Shown in pieces: positions 15,620-25,486 of a DNA stretch of 64,000 nucleotides (positions are counted from its first letter, which is position 1; every line of letters starts with the position of its first letter). This DNA comes from an uncultured Ruminococcus sp. (GTDB lineage: Bacteria > Bacillota > Clostridia > Oscillospirales > Acutalibacteraceae), in contig CACWRT010000003.1 in assembly GCA_902763365.1 (NCBI GenBank), positions 1-64,000 of the forward strand, read 5' to 3'. Both the position numbers and the translations under genes were made by a program. The notes below the pieces were generated by a model. That model was not told where the DNA came from, did not search any database, and worked only from the letters and a program-made list of their open reading frames with translations.

Positions 15620-16144
15620 ATGAAACATTTTCTTGTAGTTGTTGATATGCAAAAGGACTTTATTGACGGTTCTCTCGGAACAAAGGAAGCAGTAGGCATT
15701 GTACCCGCAGCATCTGATAAGATAAGAGGCTTCGTCGGAGAAATATTTGTTACTCTTGATACACACTTTGATAATTACATGGATACATCCGAAGGAAAAA
15801 AACTTCCTGTTGCCCATTGTATAAAAGGCAGTGAAGGATGGAAGCTTTATCCTGAAATAGAAGATTCGCTTAAAGGAAAAAAATACACTGTCGTTGAAAA
15901 AAATACGTTCGGTTCCGTTGAACTGCCCGAGCTTATAAGGAAATCGGCAGGAGATGAAGTATTTGATATAGAATTGATAGGCTTGTGTACTGACATATGC
16001 GTGGTAAGCAATGCGCTGCTGATAAAAGCTAACTTTCCCGAATGCAGCATTACTGTAAATCAGAAATGCTGTGCGGGAGTAACGCCAGAACTTCACAAGG
16101 CAGCCCTTGCAACAATGAAAAGCTGTCAGATAGACATAACGTAA
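15620..16144 (+). CDS. pncA: nicotinamidase-like cysteine hydrolase
   Basis: 174 residues from ATG 15620; gaaagg lies 10 bases upstream, and the earlier in-frame ATGs lie before or directly against it. Isochorismatase/nicotinamidase fold with the catalytic triad Asp9 (VVDMQKDF), Lys94 (VVEKNTFGS) and Cys127 (GLCTDICVVSNALL), and metal ligands in LDTHFD and the following His. It would convert nicotinamide to nicotinate. It lies 12 bases before nicotinate phosphoribosyltransferase, which strongly supports this substrate over other isochorismatase-family substrates. Short but complete. Confidence 0.85.
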   Translation: MKHFLVVVDMQKDFIDGSLGTKEAVGIVPAASDKIRGFVGEIFVTLDTHFDNYMDTSEGKKLPVAHCIKGSEGWKLYPEIEDSLKGKKYTVVEKNTFGSVELPELIRKSAGDEVFDIELIGLCTDICVVSNALLIKANFPECSITVNQKCCAGVTPELHKAALATMKSCQIDIT

Positions 16145-16156
16145 AGGAGAATTGAT

Positions 16157-17353
16157 ATGAAACTTCAACCCATCATAATATCCCTTTTAGATACGGATCT
16201 GTATAAATTCAATATGGATCAGGTGATTTTCCATAAACATACAGATCTTTGCGGTAAATATATTTTCAAATGCAGGAATAAAGGGATAGTATTTACCAAA
16301 GAAATGGCTGACGAAATAAACGAGCAGGTTGATCATCTTTGCTCCCTGACATTTACAAAAAAGGAACTTGAATATCTCAGATCTATAAGATTCATAAAAA
16401 GAGATTATGTTGAATTTCTGAGATTATGGCATCCTATACGTGATTATGTTACTATAAACAGAACCGATGAAGGCGAGCTTGAAATAGAAGTCAGCGGACC
16501 ACTGTTTTCTGCTATGCAGTTCGAGATATACCTGCTTGAGATCGTAAATGAAGTATATTTTCGATTCAGATATGACTATGATGAATTGCTGAACTCTGCA
16601 AAAGAAAAACTTGATAAGAAAATAGCAGCTCTGAATGACGGGACATATACTTTTCGTTTTGCAGAATTTGGTTGCAGGAGAAGACTTTCACGTGAATGGG
16701 AAGATACTGTTGTAAAACGTCTGACGAGTGAAACAGATAAATGTGTGGGAACCTCTAATGTATATCTTGCTATGAAATACGATCTTACCCCGGTAGGCAC
16801 ATATGCGCATGAATATGTACAGATGTATCAAGGCATAGACGCTATTCCCCTTGCATATACAAACTATTATGCAATGCGTGACTGGTATGACGAATATCAG
16901 GGAGATAACGGTACTGCACTGACCGATACTGTGACTACAGATCTTTTTCTGAAGGACTTCAACCGATCAATGGTGAATAATTACACTGGTGTAAGACACG
17001 ACAGCGCTGACCCCTATGAATGGGGCGAAAAAATGATACGTCATTATGAGAAATACGGAGTTGATCCTAAAACAAAGCTCCTTCTGTTCAGCGATAGTCT
17101 TGATTTTGACCGTGCTCAGGCATTATATGATTATTTCAAAGACAAAACAAAAGTATCCTTCGGCATAGGAACTTTCTGCACAAATGATACCTGCGTTGAA
17201 GCCTTGAATATCGTTATCAAACTCCAGTATGTCAACGGCAGACCCGTTGCAAAGCTCTCTGACACTCCCGGCAAGGCTATGTGCCGCGACGAAAGCTATC
17301 TTGAATATCTCAGACGCTCTGTAAAATTCAGACTTGACAGAGAGAAAGAATAA
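16157..17353 (+). CDS. pncB: nicotinate phosphoribosyltransferase
   Basis: 398 residues, ATG preceded by aaaggagaattgat. It makes nicotinate mononucleotide from nicotinate and PRPP, the entry step of NAD salvage. Family motifs are SLLDTDLYKFNMDQ at the N-terminus, RFAEFGCRRR, GTSNVYLA, YTGVRHDSADPYEWGEK and LLLFSDSLDFDRA, then GIGTFCTND. The length is normal for bacterial PncB. It forms a two-gene salvage operon with pncA and ends in a strong terminator. Confidence 0.95.
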   Translation: MKLQPIIISLLDTDLYKFNMDQVIFHKHTDLCGKYIFKCRNKGIVFTKEMADEINEQVDHLCSLTFTKKELEYLRSIRFIKRDYVEFLRLWHPIRDYVTINRTDEGELEIEVSGPLFSAMQFEIYLLEIVNEVYFRFRYDYDELLNSAKEKLDKKIAALNDGTYTFRFAEFGCRRRLSREWEDTVVKRLTSETDKCVGTSNVYLAMKYDLTPVGTYAHEYVQMYQGIDAIPLAYTNYYAMRDWYDEYQGDNGTALTDTVTTDLFLKDFNRSMVNNYTGVRHDSADPYEWGEKMIRHYEKYGVDPKTKLLLFSDSLDFDRAQALYDYFKDKTKVSFGIGTFCTNDTCVEALNIVIKLQYVNGRPVAKLSDTPGKAMCRDESYLEYLRRSVKFRLDREKE

Positions 17354-17360
17354 ATACAAG

Positions 17361-17402
17361 AAAAGACGTTCCCTCAATCTATCAGAGGAAACGTCTTTTT
17401 TA
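17361..17402 (+). terminator. terminator after pncB
   Basis: aagacgttccctc and gaggaaacgtctt form a 13-base stem with one mismatch and a 9-base loop, followed by TTTTTT. The flanking A and T runs make it usable in both directions, also for the convergent gene ending at 17429. Confidence 0.88.
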
Positions 17403-17428
17403 TAATTTATGATCCTGCGACCTGCCGG

Positions 17429-18949
17429 TCAGAATTTAAGGTCATACCAGATAAGGAAGGCATAAACTGCATAGATACGGCTCCAGAGAAACTCTTCTCC
17501 TGCAAGATAGCGATCCCACATATCTTTTATAACATCCTGATTGAAAAACTTCTGAGATGTACTGCCCATCAGTTTATCTGCAATAGGCTGATTATACTGC
17601 GCATTGGCAAGCCACTTGCGTATCGGAACTGCAAAACCGACCTTCTTACGGAAAGCAACCTCATCAGGCAGCTTACTGCTTGCTGCCTTGCGGAACACAT
17701 ACTTGTTCTGGTCGTTCATGAATTTATATTCACCCGGGATTTTTCTTGCAACATCAAAGAGTCTTCTGTCACTGAACGGTGTATGAAGCTCAATACCGCA
17801 GGCTGTACTTGTACGGTCTGTGTTCAGGTATATATCACCCTCAAGCCACAGTGAAATATCTATTGTAAGCTTCTGTGACAATTCATCCTGACCCTGAACT
17901 TCTTCCCACAAGCTTTTTACAGGATCTACAGCTTTGACATTTTCGTCAAAATCAAGCATAACAGACTTTACTACTTCCTCAGACATGATATGTGAACAAG
18001 TAAGATATGTCCAGCCTTCTTTCAGCGGGTTTTTATGGGAATTGTATCCGCCGAAAAACTCATCTATGCCTTCGCCCGAATAAACAACATCACAATGCTC
18101 CTTGACCGCTGCGCAGCCTATTGAAAATGCCACGGCAGACGCATCTCCCAAAGGCTGGCCCATTTTATCTATTACCGTAGGTATGCGGTCGAAATATTCA
18201 CCCGGTCCGATCATTTTGACATTGAAGCCTTTTCCGAGAACTTCGGCGGTATGTCTTGCAAGTGCAGATTCATCAAAGCCCGATTCTTCGTATCCCACAG
18301 TATTTGCTGCAGCAGCATCACCTGCTGCAAGCAGATATGACGAGTCAACTCCTCCGGAAAGGAATGATTCCTTATACGGTACTTCTTTATCCTGACGTTC
18401 CTCGTCAAGTATCTCTTCAACGATATTTTTTATTTCATCAGCCCATTCATCAACGGATTTTGACGCATCAGGCTCAAAACACGGTTTCCAGTAACGTACA
18501 GTTTTTACTTCACTGCCGTTCCATTCGGCAAAATGTCCCGGCATAAGCTTATATACACCCTCGTAAAATGTTTCTTCTCCTATGGGATAACCGTAAAAAA
18601 GATATTGCTGGAGCATACGCTTATTAAGTATCTTTTTGAATCCCTCATGGGATACTATCTCGTTTATATCTCCGGAGCAGACAAATTCTCCGTTTATCAC
18701 GGAATAAAACATCTGTTTCTGACCGACATGATCTCTTACACAGAAAAGCTTATTTATTGACTTATCTATAATGGCGAATGCAAACATTCCGTTCAGATGA
18801 TCCATCATCTGCATATTCCATTTTGCATATGCTTTTTCAAGTATTTCCTTCTCCCTTTCGCTGCGGCTCAGATCGTTACTGATATCAAGCTCACTGCAAA
18901 GCTTTTTCCAATTGCGGATATATCCGCTGAAATAACATATTTCTGCCAT
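17429..18949 (-). CDS. asparagine-synthetase-like protein lacking the glutaminase Cys2
   Basis: 506 residues. The C-terminal synthetase domain is intact: PP-loop SGGVDSS (198-204), GEGIDEFFGGY, TPFSDRRLFDVA and KVGFAVPIRKWL. It should adenylate the Asp (or a related) carboxylate and amidate it. The N-terminal class II glutaminase fold is recognisable (HLNGMFAFAIID, VRDHVGQKQMFY, SGDINEIV), but the protein begins MAEICYFSGY instead of MCGI, so the processed N-terminal Cys nucleophile is missing and the domain is shortened. Ammonia use or a non-asparagine substrate is likely. The start ATG follows ggaggtaataaag. A structured leader lies upstream. Confidence 0.82.
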   Translation of the reverse strand: MAEICYFSGYIRNWKKLCSELDISNDLSRSEREKEILEKAYAKWNMQMMDHLNGMFAFAIIDKSINKLFCVRDHVGQKQMFYSVINGEFVCSGDINEIVSHEGFKKILNKRMLQQYLFYGYPIGEETFYEGVYKLMPGHFAEWNGSEVKTVRYWKPCFEPDASKSVDEWADEIKNIVEEILDEERQDKEVPYKESFLSGGVDSSYLLAAGDAAAANTVGYEESGFDESALARHTAEVLGKGFNVKMIGPGEYFDRIPTVIDKMGQPLGDASAVAFSIGCAAVKEHCDVVYSGEGIDEFFGGYNSHKNPLKEGWTYLTCSHIMSEEVVKSVMLDFDENVKAVDPVKSLWEEVQGQDELSQKLTIDISLWLEGDIYLNTDRTSTACGIELHTPFSDRRLFDVARKIPGEYKFMNDQNKYVFRKAASSKLPDEVAFRKKVGFAVPIRKWLANAQYNQPIADKLMGSTSQKFFNQDVIKDMWDRYLAGEEFLWSRIYAVYAFLIWYDLKF

Positions 18950-19010
18950 GCTTTATTACCTCCATAAGTCGTTTTATTCCATAAAAATTTTTACACGAAT
19001 TTCCGGTTTA

Positions 19011-19132
19011 AGATGCTGCGCTCGCTTGGGTCAGTTCTGTTTTATGTGTCTCCGACGGGCAGCGCACCTTGACCCGCACAATAACATATATTTCACACAG
19101 TTCTCACTTTTGAACGCAATGCGGCAGCATCT
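19011..19132 (-). promoter_or_regulatory. structured leader of the asparagine-synthetase-like gene
   Basis: agatgctgc (19011-19019) pairs with gcagcatct (19124-19132), and inside this gggtca (19028-19033) pairs with tgaccc (19070-19075), giving nested stems over 122 bases. On the minus strand this is the 5' region of the gene starting at 18949. No T-box core or other known riboswitch motif was recognised. Confidence 0.4.
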
Positions 19133-19161
19133 GACTAAACGTCACACCGGTGTATGACTTA

Positions 19162-19196
19162 CTCAGCCCCGTTTCTATTCTGCAAACAGGGCTGAG
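19162..19196. terminator. hairpin after clpE
   Basis: ctcagccc/gggctgag is a perfect 8-base stem extended by internal gttt/aaac, located 30 bases after the clpE stop. The minus-strand T-tract is poor, so confidence is moderate. Confidence 0.5.
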
Positions 19197-19224
19197 TTTC
19201 TCTACATTATTACATTTCGTCTTT

Positions 19225-21561
19225 TCACAGAACTTCAAGAACTATCTCATCGTCATTTGCGCTCAGGCTTATTGCTGTGATAATTCCGTCCCTGCTGTCA
19301 ACTATTGCCGAAGCTATCTTATCTTCTACTTCCTTACGTATCAGGTTTCTCAGATCTCTTGCGCCGCTGCTACCGCCGTATGACTTCTTTGCAAGATATT
19401 TTCTTGCTTTATCATCATACTTGAATGTAATACCCTTTTCCTTCAGGGTATCTACATATTCATCAAGCATAAGCTTACTTATCTCAACGAAATTTTCCTC
19501 CGTAAGTGCCGAAAAGACTATTATCTCATCAAGTCTGCTCAAAAACTCGGGACGAAGGAATTCCGAGAGAGCCTTTCTGACCTTTTCTTCCGTTGCCTGA
19601 GCCTGTGTTTTTGCAAAACCAAGAGCATTTTCCCGTCTTTCGCTTCCGGCATTAGATGTCATTACTATAACAGTATTGCTGAAATTGACTTTTCTTCCCT
19701 GTGCATCGGTAAGAACTCCTTCATCAAGTATCTGAAGAAGAATATTAAGCACATCGGGATGAGCCTTCTCGATCTCATCAAAAAGCAGTACACTGTATGG
19801 TCTGCGTCTGACCTTTTCCGTCACCTGACCTGCCTCATCGTAACCCACATATCCCGGAGGGGATCCGATTATCTTGCTTACGGAGTGCTTCTCCATAAAT
19901 TCACTCATATCAAGTCGTATAAGTGTTTCCGGTGTATTGAAAAGCTCTGTGGAAAGAACTTTTACCAGTTCCGTCTTACCTACACCTGTCGGTCCGACAA
20001 AGATAAATGATGCCGGTCTTCTTCTTGGGCTTATCTGCACACGGCTACGCTTGACGGCTGCTGCAAGTGCTTTTACAGCTTCATCCTGACCCACGACTCT
20101 TGATCTCAGCTTATCTTCAAGGTCAGCAAGCTTATGAAGCTCATTTTCCGTAACTTTTGAGGCAGGTATGCCTGTCCAGAGCTCAATAACATGGGCAATA
20201 TCATCCTCTGTCACCTGAGCAAAAAGCTTGTCCGTATCCATCTCGTCTATTTCTTTTTCAAGTTTTGCTATGTCATACTGAACAGTAGCAAGCTTCTCAT
20301 AATCTATCTCATCCTCTTCTCTGAGAGCATCTTCCTGCTCTTTCAGATCTTCTATCCTATCTGAGGATTCGTCAAATCTTTCCAGATCCTTATTTCGCAG
20401 CGATGCATGAGTACAGGATTCATCAAGAAGATCTATTGCCTTATCCGGAAGAAAACGATCTGAAATATATCTTTCGGAAAGCACGACAGTTTTTCTGACT
20501 ATATCATCCGCCATCTTTACGCGATGATATTCTTCATAATAAGTCTTTACGCCTAAAAGAACATCAATCGTATCCTGTATTGAGGGTTCTACTACCTTTA
20601 CCGGCTGGAAACGCCTTTCAAGAGCTGCGTCTTTTTCAATATACTTGCGGTACTCATTGAATGTGGTTGCGCCTATTACCTGTATCTCGCCTCTTGAAAG
20701 AGCAGGCTTCATTATGTTTGCGGCATTCATTGAACCTTCGGATTCGCCTGTTCCCACAAGGCTGTGTACCTCATCAATGAAAAGTATTACATTGCCGGAT
20801 TCCTTAACCTCGTTTATAAGGCCTTTTATTCTGCTTTCAAACTGACCTCTGAACTGAGTACCTGCTACAAGAGAGGTAAGATCAAGAAGCTGTATTTCCT
20901 TATCTTTAAGTCTGTGAGGTACATCTCCGGAAGCAATCTTCAGTGCAAGTCCCTCTGCTATTGCAGTTTTACCCACACCCGGTTCACCGATAAGACAGGG
21001 GTTATTCTTTGTACGTCTTGAAAGTATCTGTATAACTCTGTCTATTTCTTTCTCTCTGCCTATTATCCTGTCAAGCTTACCATCTGCTGCTCTGCGGGTA
21101 AGATCTGTACAATATGCGTCAATATGCTTTCTTCCCTTGCGGCGTTTTCTTCCTTCACGGGCAGATGATTTATTTTCCTTTTCTTCCTTCTTCTTATCCT
21201 TTTCACTAAGCTTATCACTGGGCGATTTGGAATTAAAAAGGTTCTTGAAGAACGGCGGAAATGTAGGTGCTCCTCCCCTGCTGAAATCATCGTCATCTTC
21301 TTCCTCATTATCTTCCTCTAAGCCTTCTCCGAACATATCCGGATCAGGGAACATTCCCGACTGTGCAAGATCGTCCATCTGATCCTGTATATTTACAAGA
21401 TCATCTTCGGATATACCCATTTTTTCCATAATATCCGTAACAGGCTTTATTCCCATTTCCTTTGCACACACAAGACAATAACCTGTTGTATCGGATGAAT
21501 CAGCTGTATTTGACACAAAGACTACCGAAGGTCTTTTATGACATTTTGAACATAACATCAT
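19225..21561 (-). CDS. clpE: ClpE-type AAA+ unfoldase
   Basis: 778 residues, class I Clp ATPase that unfolds proteins for ClpP. The N-terminus holds a zinc finger with Cys4, Cys7, Cys29 and Cys32, typical of ClpE rather than ClpC, followed by an unusually acidic then basic linker (about 75-145, [12 protein letters not shown] and [15 protein letters not shown]). D1 has Walker A GEPGVGKT (192-199). A middle coiled coil lies at about 395-450, and D2 has GPTGVGKTE and [14 protein letters not shown] ClpP loop is expected in D2 but was not verified. Starts MM with ggaaggg upstream. No CtsR operator was evident. Confidence 0.9.
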   Translation of the reverse strand: MMLCSKCHKRPSVVFVSNTADSSDTTGYCLVCAKEMGIKPVTDIMEKMGISEDDLVNIQDQMDDLAQSGMFPDPDMFGEGLEEDNEEEDDDDFSRGGAPTFPPFFKNLFNSKSPSDKLSEKDKKKEEKENKSSAREGRKRRKGRKHIDAYCTDLTRRAADGKLDRIIGREKEIDRVIQILSRRTKNNPCLIGEPGVGKTAIAEGLALKIASGDVPHRLKDKEIQLLDLTSLVAGTQFRGQFESRIKGLINEVKESGNVILFIDEVHSLVGTGESEGSMNAANIMKPALSRGEIQVIGATTFNEYRKYIEKDAALERRFQPVKVVEPSIQDTIDVLLGVKTYYEEYHRVKMADDIVRKTVVLSERYISDRFLPDKAIDLLDESCTHASLRNKDLERFDESSDRIEDLKEQEDALREEDEIDYEKLATVQYDIAKLEKEIDEMDTDKLFAQVTEDDIAHVIELWTGIPASKVTENELHKLADLEDKLRSRVVGQDEAVKALAAAVKRSRVQISPRRRPASFIFVGPTGVGKTELVKVLSTELFNTPETLIRLDMSEFMEKHSVSKIIGSPPGYVGYDEAGQVTEKVRRRPYSVLLFDEIEKAHPDVLNILLQILDEGVLTDAQGRKVNFSNTVIVMTSNAGSERRENALGFAKTQAQATEEKVRKALSEFLRPEFLSRLDEIIVFSALTEENFVEISKLMLDEYVDTLKEKGITFKYDDKARKYLAKKSYGGSSGARDLRNLIRKEVEDKIASAIVDSRDGIITAISLSANDDEIVLEVL

Positions 21562-21714
21562 TTAAATAACTCCCTTCCACGCAGAAGCTGCGCTCATAAA
21601 GTACCGTTACAGCTCCAAAATATCCGGACGGACGTGATCTGTGTTTAGACGGCACTATAAACTATATAATAACATATTTAATATGTTTCTGTCTATATTT
21701 TTATATGAAATAAA

Positions 21715-22431
21715 TCACAAATTCAACAAACTGTTTATAATGGTATCGGGATAATCCATGTAGAATATTATCTTATAAATATATGTTGAGTCAATGTTAT
21801 CTCTCAATCCCTGCGCAAGATCTGTAGGAAGCATAACGGTAAGCAGATAGAATATCAGCGAAATTACCATAAGAAGCACAACAGCCTCGGCAGCACCGAT
21901 AAATGCGCCGATAACTTTGTTTACAGTTTTAAGACCTGTGACATCTATCGTTTTTGTCAGTGCTTTGGCAGCTATTGATACGATCATAACAACAATAATA
22001 AACAGAACAATAGTAACGATAACAGTAAATACTTTAAGTATTATAGGTCTTACCATACTTTCAAGAGTTACGGGAATATCCGTTCCCATTTTTACGACCT
22101 GTTCATTTATTGATTTTGCATCTATTCCCAGCATCTCAAGAGAATTTCTGACATAGCTCGGACTATCGGAAAGTATTGACTTTGATATTTCTGATGTCCT
22201 TGTAGCCGCTGTAAAATCAGGAAGGGATGATCTTATTTTATTTATAAGTGCTTCCTTTACGAATGAATCGTACAGTCCTCCGGCTATTATGGGACCTCCC
22301 AATGAAGCGATAAGTGACGAAAGAACGGTGCTCGCAAATTCGGCCAGTGTTTTTATAAGACCTCTTCTGTATCCTCCGTAAACAAGCAATACTATTATTG
22401 CAACAACCAACAGATCAAGAACAATGTTCAT
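21715..22431 (-). CDS. CvpA-family membrane protein
   Basis: 238 residues with four predicted helices: about 5-22, 28-55, 130-160 and 180-205. The N-terminus DLLVVAIIVLLVYGGYRRGL is the CvpA hallmark, with a long extracellular loop between helices 2 and 3. CvpA-like proteins are linked to colicin V production in E. coli and to envelope stress tolerance; the function in Firmicutes is undefined. The Shine-Dalgarno aaaggag is present. It follows plsY with 20 bases between them, in the der-plsY-cvpA group. Confidence 0.8.
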   Translation of the reverse strand: MNIVLDLLVVAIIVLLVYGGYRRGLIKTLAEFASTVLSSLIASLGGPIIAGGLYDSFVKEALINKIRSSLPDFTAATRTSEISKSILSDSPSYVRNSLEMLGIDAKSINEQVVKMGTDIPVTLESMVRPIILKVFTVIVTIVLFIIVVMIVSIAAKALTKTIDVTGLKTVNKVIGAFIGAAEAVVLLMVISLIFYLLTVMLPTDLAQGLRDNIDSTYIYKIIFYMDYPDTIINSLLNL

Positions 22432-22450
22432 AATAAAGCTCCTTTTTTCT

Positions 22451-23170
22451 TTACTTTTTGGAAGTTATTTTCTTCTCACTGCCGTCAAGAATACGCTTGA
22501 TATTATCCTTGTGCTTAATTATAACTGCTGCGCCGTTTATAAATGTAAGCACAAATACACACGCAATAAACATAGGAGTAGGATCTTTTATCGGGGCAAT
22601 AAAATCAAGGAATTCCATACTGTCCATAAGTCTGAGTACTGCGGCAACAAACGGATAAGCAGCAGCACACATAAGCGATCCTTTCGATATAGTTTTTGTT
22701 ATAAGGAAGAATACAGCAAATATCACCAATTCTGCCACAAGAACTCTCCAGTCGGTAAGAAGCATAACAGATGCTGTAGTAACAACTCCTTTGCCGCCTT
22801 TGAATTTATAATACAAAGGAAACATATGTCCGAGTACAGCGAAAAGCCCGCCCAGATACAGTATTATCGTTCTTATCTGCTGATCGTGGGAATCTGAACC
22901 CATATTTGCGGTAAGTATATATGGTATTAATATAGAAACAACACCCTTCATGAAATCGCCGACGAAGGTAATGATAGCAGGCACTTTTCCTACACATCTG
23001 AGTACATTTGTAAATCCTGCATTTCCGCTGCCCAGTTTTCTTATATCCTCATGCTTTACGATCCTTGTTACGATTATTGATGTATTTACGCTGCTTATAA
23101 GATATGCAGCGAGAATCGCTATGATCATATATAACCAATAGCCTGTGAAAAGCTCTGTAAGCATTTCCAA
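22451..23170 (-). CDS. plsY: glycerol-3-phosphate acyltransferase PlsY
   Basis: 239 residues, polytopic. It acylates glycerol-3-phosphate from acyl-phosphate, the first step of phospholipid synthesis. Family motifs are SSVNTSIIV, KLGSGNAGFTNVLR (glycerol-phosphate binding), GHMFPLYYKFKGGKGVVTT and the C-terminal IKHKDNIKRILDG. The first in-frame start is TTG 23170, 6 bases from aggagagg; ATG 23164 is a possible alternative. It lies 35 bases after der. Confidence 0.95.
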   Translation of the reverse strand: MEMLTELFTGYWLYMIIAILAAYLISSVNTSIIVTRIVKHEDIRKLGSGNAGFTNVLRCVGKVPAIITFVGDFMKGVVSILIPYILTANMGSDSHDQQIRTIILYLGGLFAVLGHMFPLYYKFKGGKGVVTTASVMLLTDWRVLVAELVIFAVFFLITKTISKGSLMCAAAYPFVAAVLRLMDSMEFLDFIAPIKDPTPMFIACVFVLTFINGAAVIIKHKDNIKRILDGSEKKITSKK

Positions 23171-23205
23171 ATTGATCCTCTCCTAACTGTACTGCCATAC
23201 GATAA

Positions 23206-24534
23206 TTATTTCTTTTCATCACCGCGTTCACGGATAATGAACCTTATAGGTGTACCCTGCATTCCGAATGTTTCTCTTATCCTGTTCTCAAGATACCTTT
23301 GATATGAAAAATGGAAAAGCTCTGCATTATTAACGAAAACTACAAATGTAGGCGGCTTTACGGAAGCCTGTGTGACATACATTATCTTGAGTCTTCTACC
23401 CTTGTCTGTGGGCGGCTGGACTCTTGCAACAGCCTCGGCAAGAAGATCGTTCAGCATACCTGTAGTTATCCTCATTGCCGCCGAATTGACTACAGTGACG
23501 ATAAGCTCGAACAACCTGTCAAGTCTTTGTCCTGTTTTTGCGGATATAAAAATAAACGGTGCATAAGACATATAGGAAAACTCTGTTTCAAGCTTCTTTC
23601 TGTACTCATTCATAGTCTTGCCGTCTTTTTCCACAGCATCCCATTTATTGACCGCAATTATACAGGCTTTACCCGATTCATGTGCAAGACCTGCTATTTT
23701 TGTATCCTGTTCGGTAACACCTGCTTCTCCATCTATCATTATAACACATACGTCGCTGCGTTCAATAGCTAATTTTGCACGGATAATACTATATTTTTCT
23801 ATTTCATCCTCTATCTTACTGCTTCTTCTGATACCTGCGGTATCTGTTAGAACAAAACGGCCGTGACTGTTTTCAATAGTCGTATCAATACTGTCCCTTG
23901 TCGTTCCTGCAATATTTGATACTATACATCTGTTTTCACCTGTTATCTTATTGACAAGAGAAGACTTTCCCGCATTAGGTCTGCCTATAACAGCCACCTT
24001 TATTGCATCATCCTCCTCTTCATTATTATCCTCATCGGGAAGATGCTCAAATACTGCATCGAGAAGATCACCTGTTCCGTGTCCGTGAACACTTGATACC
24101 TGTATCGGATCTCCAAGACCTAAATTATAAAACTCATAAAATGCAGGGTCGGGATCGCCGATAGCATCACATTTATTTACGCAAAGAACCACAGGTCTTC
24201 CGCTTTTCTGAAGCATAAGCGCAACTTCTTCATCTGTAGCCACAACGCCGCTTTTTATATCTGTAACGAAAACTATAACATCTGCTGCTTCAATAGCGAG
24301 CTCGGCCTGTCTTCTCATCTGTTTCAAAATAATATCGTCCGAATAGGGCTCTATACCGCCCGTATCCACAACTGTTACTTTTCTGTTTCTCCATTCACAC
24401 TGTCCGAATATCCTGTCCCTTGTAACACCCGGAGTATCGTTTACGATCGCAATACGATCACCTATAAGTTTATTAAAAAGAGTGGATTTGCCGACATTCG
24501 GTCTGCCGACTATCGCAATTACCGGCATTGCCAT
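23206..24534 (-). CDS. der: ribosome assembly GTPase Der (EngA)
   Basis: 442 residues with two tandem G domains and a C-terminal KH-like domain, needed for 50S subunit assembly. The G1 motifs GRPNVGKST (8-16) and GRPNAGKSS (about 183), both DTAGI/DTGGI switch motifs and NKCD/NKWD are visible. The Shine-Dalgarno ggaggg is well placed. The gene is followed by plsY and cvpA. Confidence 0.97.
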   Translation of the reverse strand: MAMPVIAIVGRPNVGKSTLFNKLIGDRIAIVNDTPGVTRDRIFGQCEWRNRKVTVVDTGGIEPYSDDIILKQMRRQAELAIEAADVIVFVTDIKSGVVATDEEVALMLQKSGRPVVLCVNKCDAIGDPDPAFYEFYNLGLGDPIQVSSVHGHGTGDLLDAVFEHLPDEDNNEEEDDAIKVAVIGRPNAGKSSLVNKITGENRCIVSNIAGTTRDSIDTTIENSHGRFVLTDTAGIRRSSKIEDEIEKYSIIRAKLAIERSDVCVIMIDGEAGVTEQDTKIAGLAHESGKACIIAVNKWDAVEKDGKTMNEYRKKLETEFSYMSYAPFIFISAKTGQRLDRLFELIVTVVNSAAMRITTGMLNDLLAEAVARVQPPTDKGRRLKIMYVTQASVKPPTFVVFVNNAELFHFSYQRYLENRIRETFGMQGTPIRFIIRERGDEKK

Positions 24535-24570
24535 AATAATTCCCTCCTTATCTTATTTTTACTAAAAAAA

Positions 24571-24597
24571 TATAGAGAAGGAAAACTCCTTCTCTAT
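24571..24597 (-). terminator. terminator after rpmF
   Basis: tatagagaagga/tccttctctata, a perfect 12-base stem with a 3-base loop, followed on the minus strand by TTTTTTT. It separates the DUF177-rpmF pair from der. Confidence 0.92.
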
Positions 24598-24611
24598 AAA
24601 TTAGAAGGCGA

Positions 24612-24794
24612 TTAAGCCTCTGTGTTGATCACAACTCTGCCATTGTACATACCGCAGCTTGTGCAGGCTCTGTGAGCAAGCTTATATTCACCGCAGTTAG
24701 GGCATTTTGCCAGTGCAGGTGCACTGAGCTTCCATACAGCTGAGCGTCTTTTATCTCTTCTTGCTTTGGATGTCTTTCTCTTAGGTACTGCCAT
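24612..24794 (-). CDS. rpmF: 50S ribosomal protein L32
   Basis: 60 residues beginning [18 protein letters not shown], with the zinc-binding pairs CPNC and CTSC in [18 protein letters not shown]. Normal length. Preceded by aaggagg. It follows the DUF177 gene by 33 bases, the standard bacterial arrangement. Confidence 0.98.
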   Translation of the reverse strand: MAVPKRKTSKARRDKRRSAVWKLSAPALAKCPNCGEYKLAHRACTSCGMYNGRVVINTEA

Positions 24795-24827
24795 TTAAAT
24801 AACCTCCTTGATATTAAAGTACAAAAA

Positions 24828-25322
24828 TCATTCTTCAAGCAGCTTTGACAAAACTGCCAATCTGGGATCGACTTCCTTTTCAGGACAGCCGCATTTTCCC
24901 TTATTAAGATTTTTTCCGCACTTTGGACACAAGCCCTTACAAGAATCCTTACAGAGGAACTTTGACGGAAGCTCCAAAAGAATATCATCTCTGAGCAAAG
25001 CATCAGTATCGAGCATATAGTCCGGTGCTTCAATATACTCATCACTGTTGTCTTCAACATGAGCGGCAACAAGTATATGATTAAACCTGTAGGCAAGCTT
25101 CTTTTCGGCGGGCTCATTGCATCTGTCGCACATGAAACGGAACACAAACTCCGTCTGGGCTTCAAACTCAACTACTCCGGCATGATTGGCGACTCTTACA
25201 TCTGCACTTATCCTTTCGGGAAACTCGCCGTTTTCATAGGAATCACCTTTCATGTCAATTTCAGCCGTAAAGGCAAGTACCGCATTTTCATTCAAAAAAA
25301 TCTTTTTAAGATCCTGAACCAC
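24828..25322 (-). CDS. DUF177 (YceD) family protein
   Basis: 164 residues. DUF177 proteins precede rpmF in most bacteria and are implicated in 23S rRNA accumulation. The mid-part has FVFRFMCDRCNEPAEKKL and the C-terminus carries the family's Cys cluster CKDSCKGLCPKCGKNLN followed by CGC. The start is GTG with gggtgag a few bases upstream; this spacing is short. Operon with rpmF. Confidence 0.9.
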   Translation of the reverse strand: MVQDLKKIFLNENAVLAFTAEIDMKGDSYENGEFPERISADVRVANHAGVVEFEAQTEFVFRFMCDRCNEPAEKKLAYRFNHILVAAHVEDNSDEYIEAPDYMLDTDALLRDDILLELPSKFLCKDSCKGLCPKCGKNLNKGKCGCPEKEVDPRLAVLSKLLEE

Positions 25323-25430
25323 ATACTCACCCCATCTTTAAAAATCAACATGCCATAGTTTATTATAATTGTATCAGACAATTTTGTCAATATGTTTTTT
25401 TAAAAAAATACTGCTTTCTGCAAAAAATCA

Positions 25431-25459
25431 TGAGGAAGCGACTCAACGCAGCTTCCTCA
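25431..25459 (-). terminator. terminator of the P-loop gene
   Basis: tgaggaagc/gcttcctca is a perfect 9-base stem, followed on the minus strand by atgattttttg. Confidence 0.8.
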
Positions 25460-25486
25460 CAAATATTATAATTTTTCAAATCGGGA

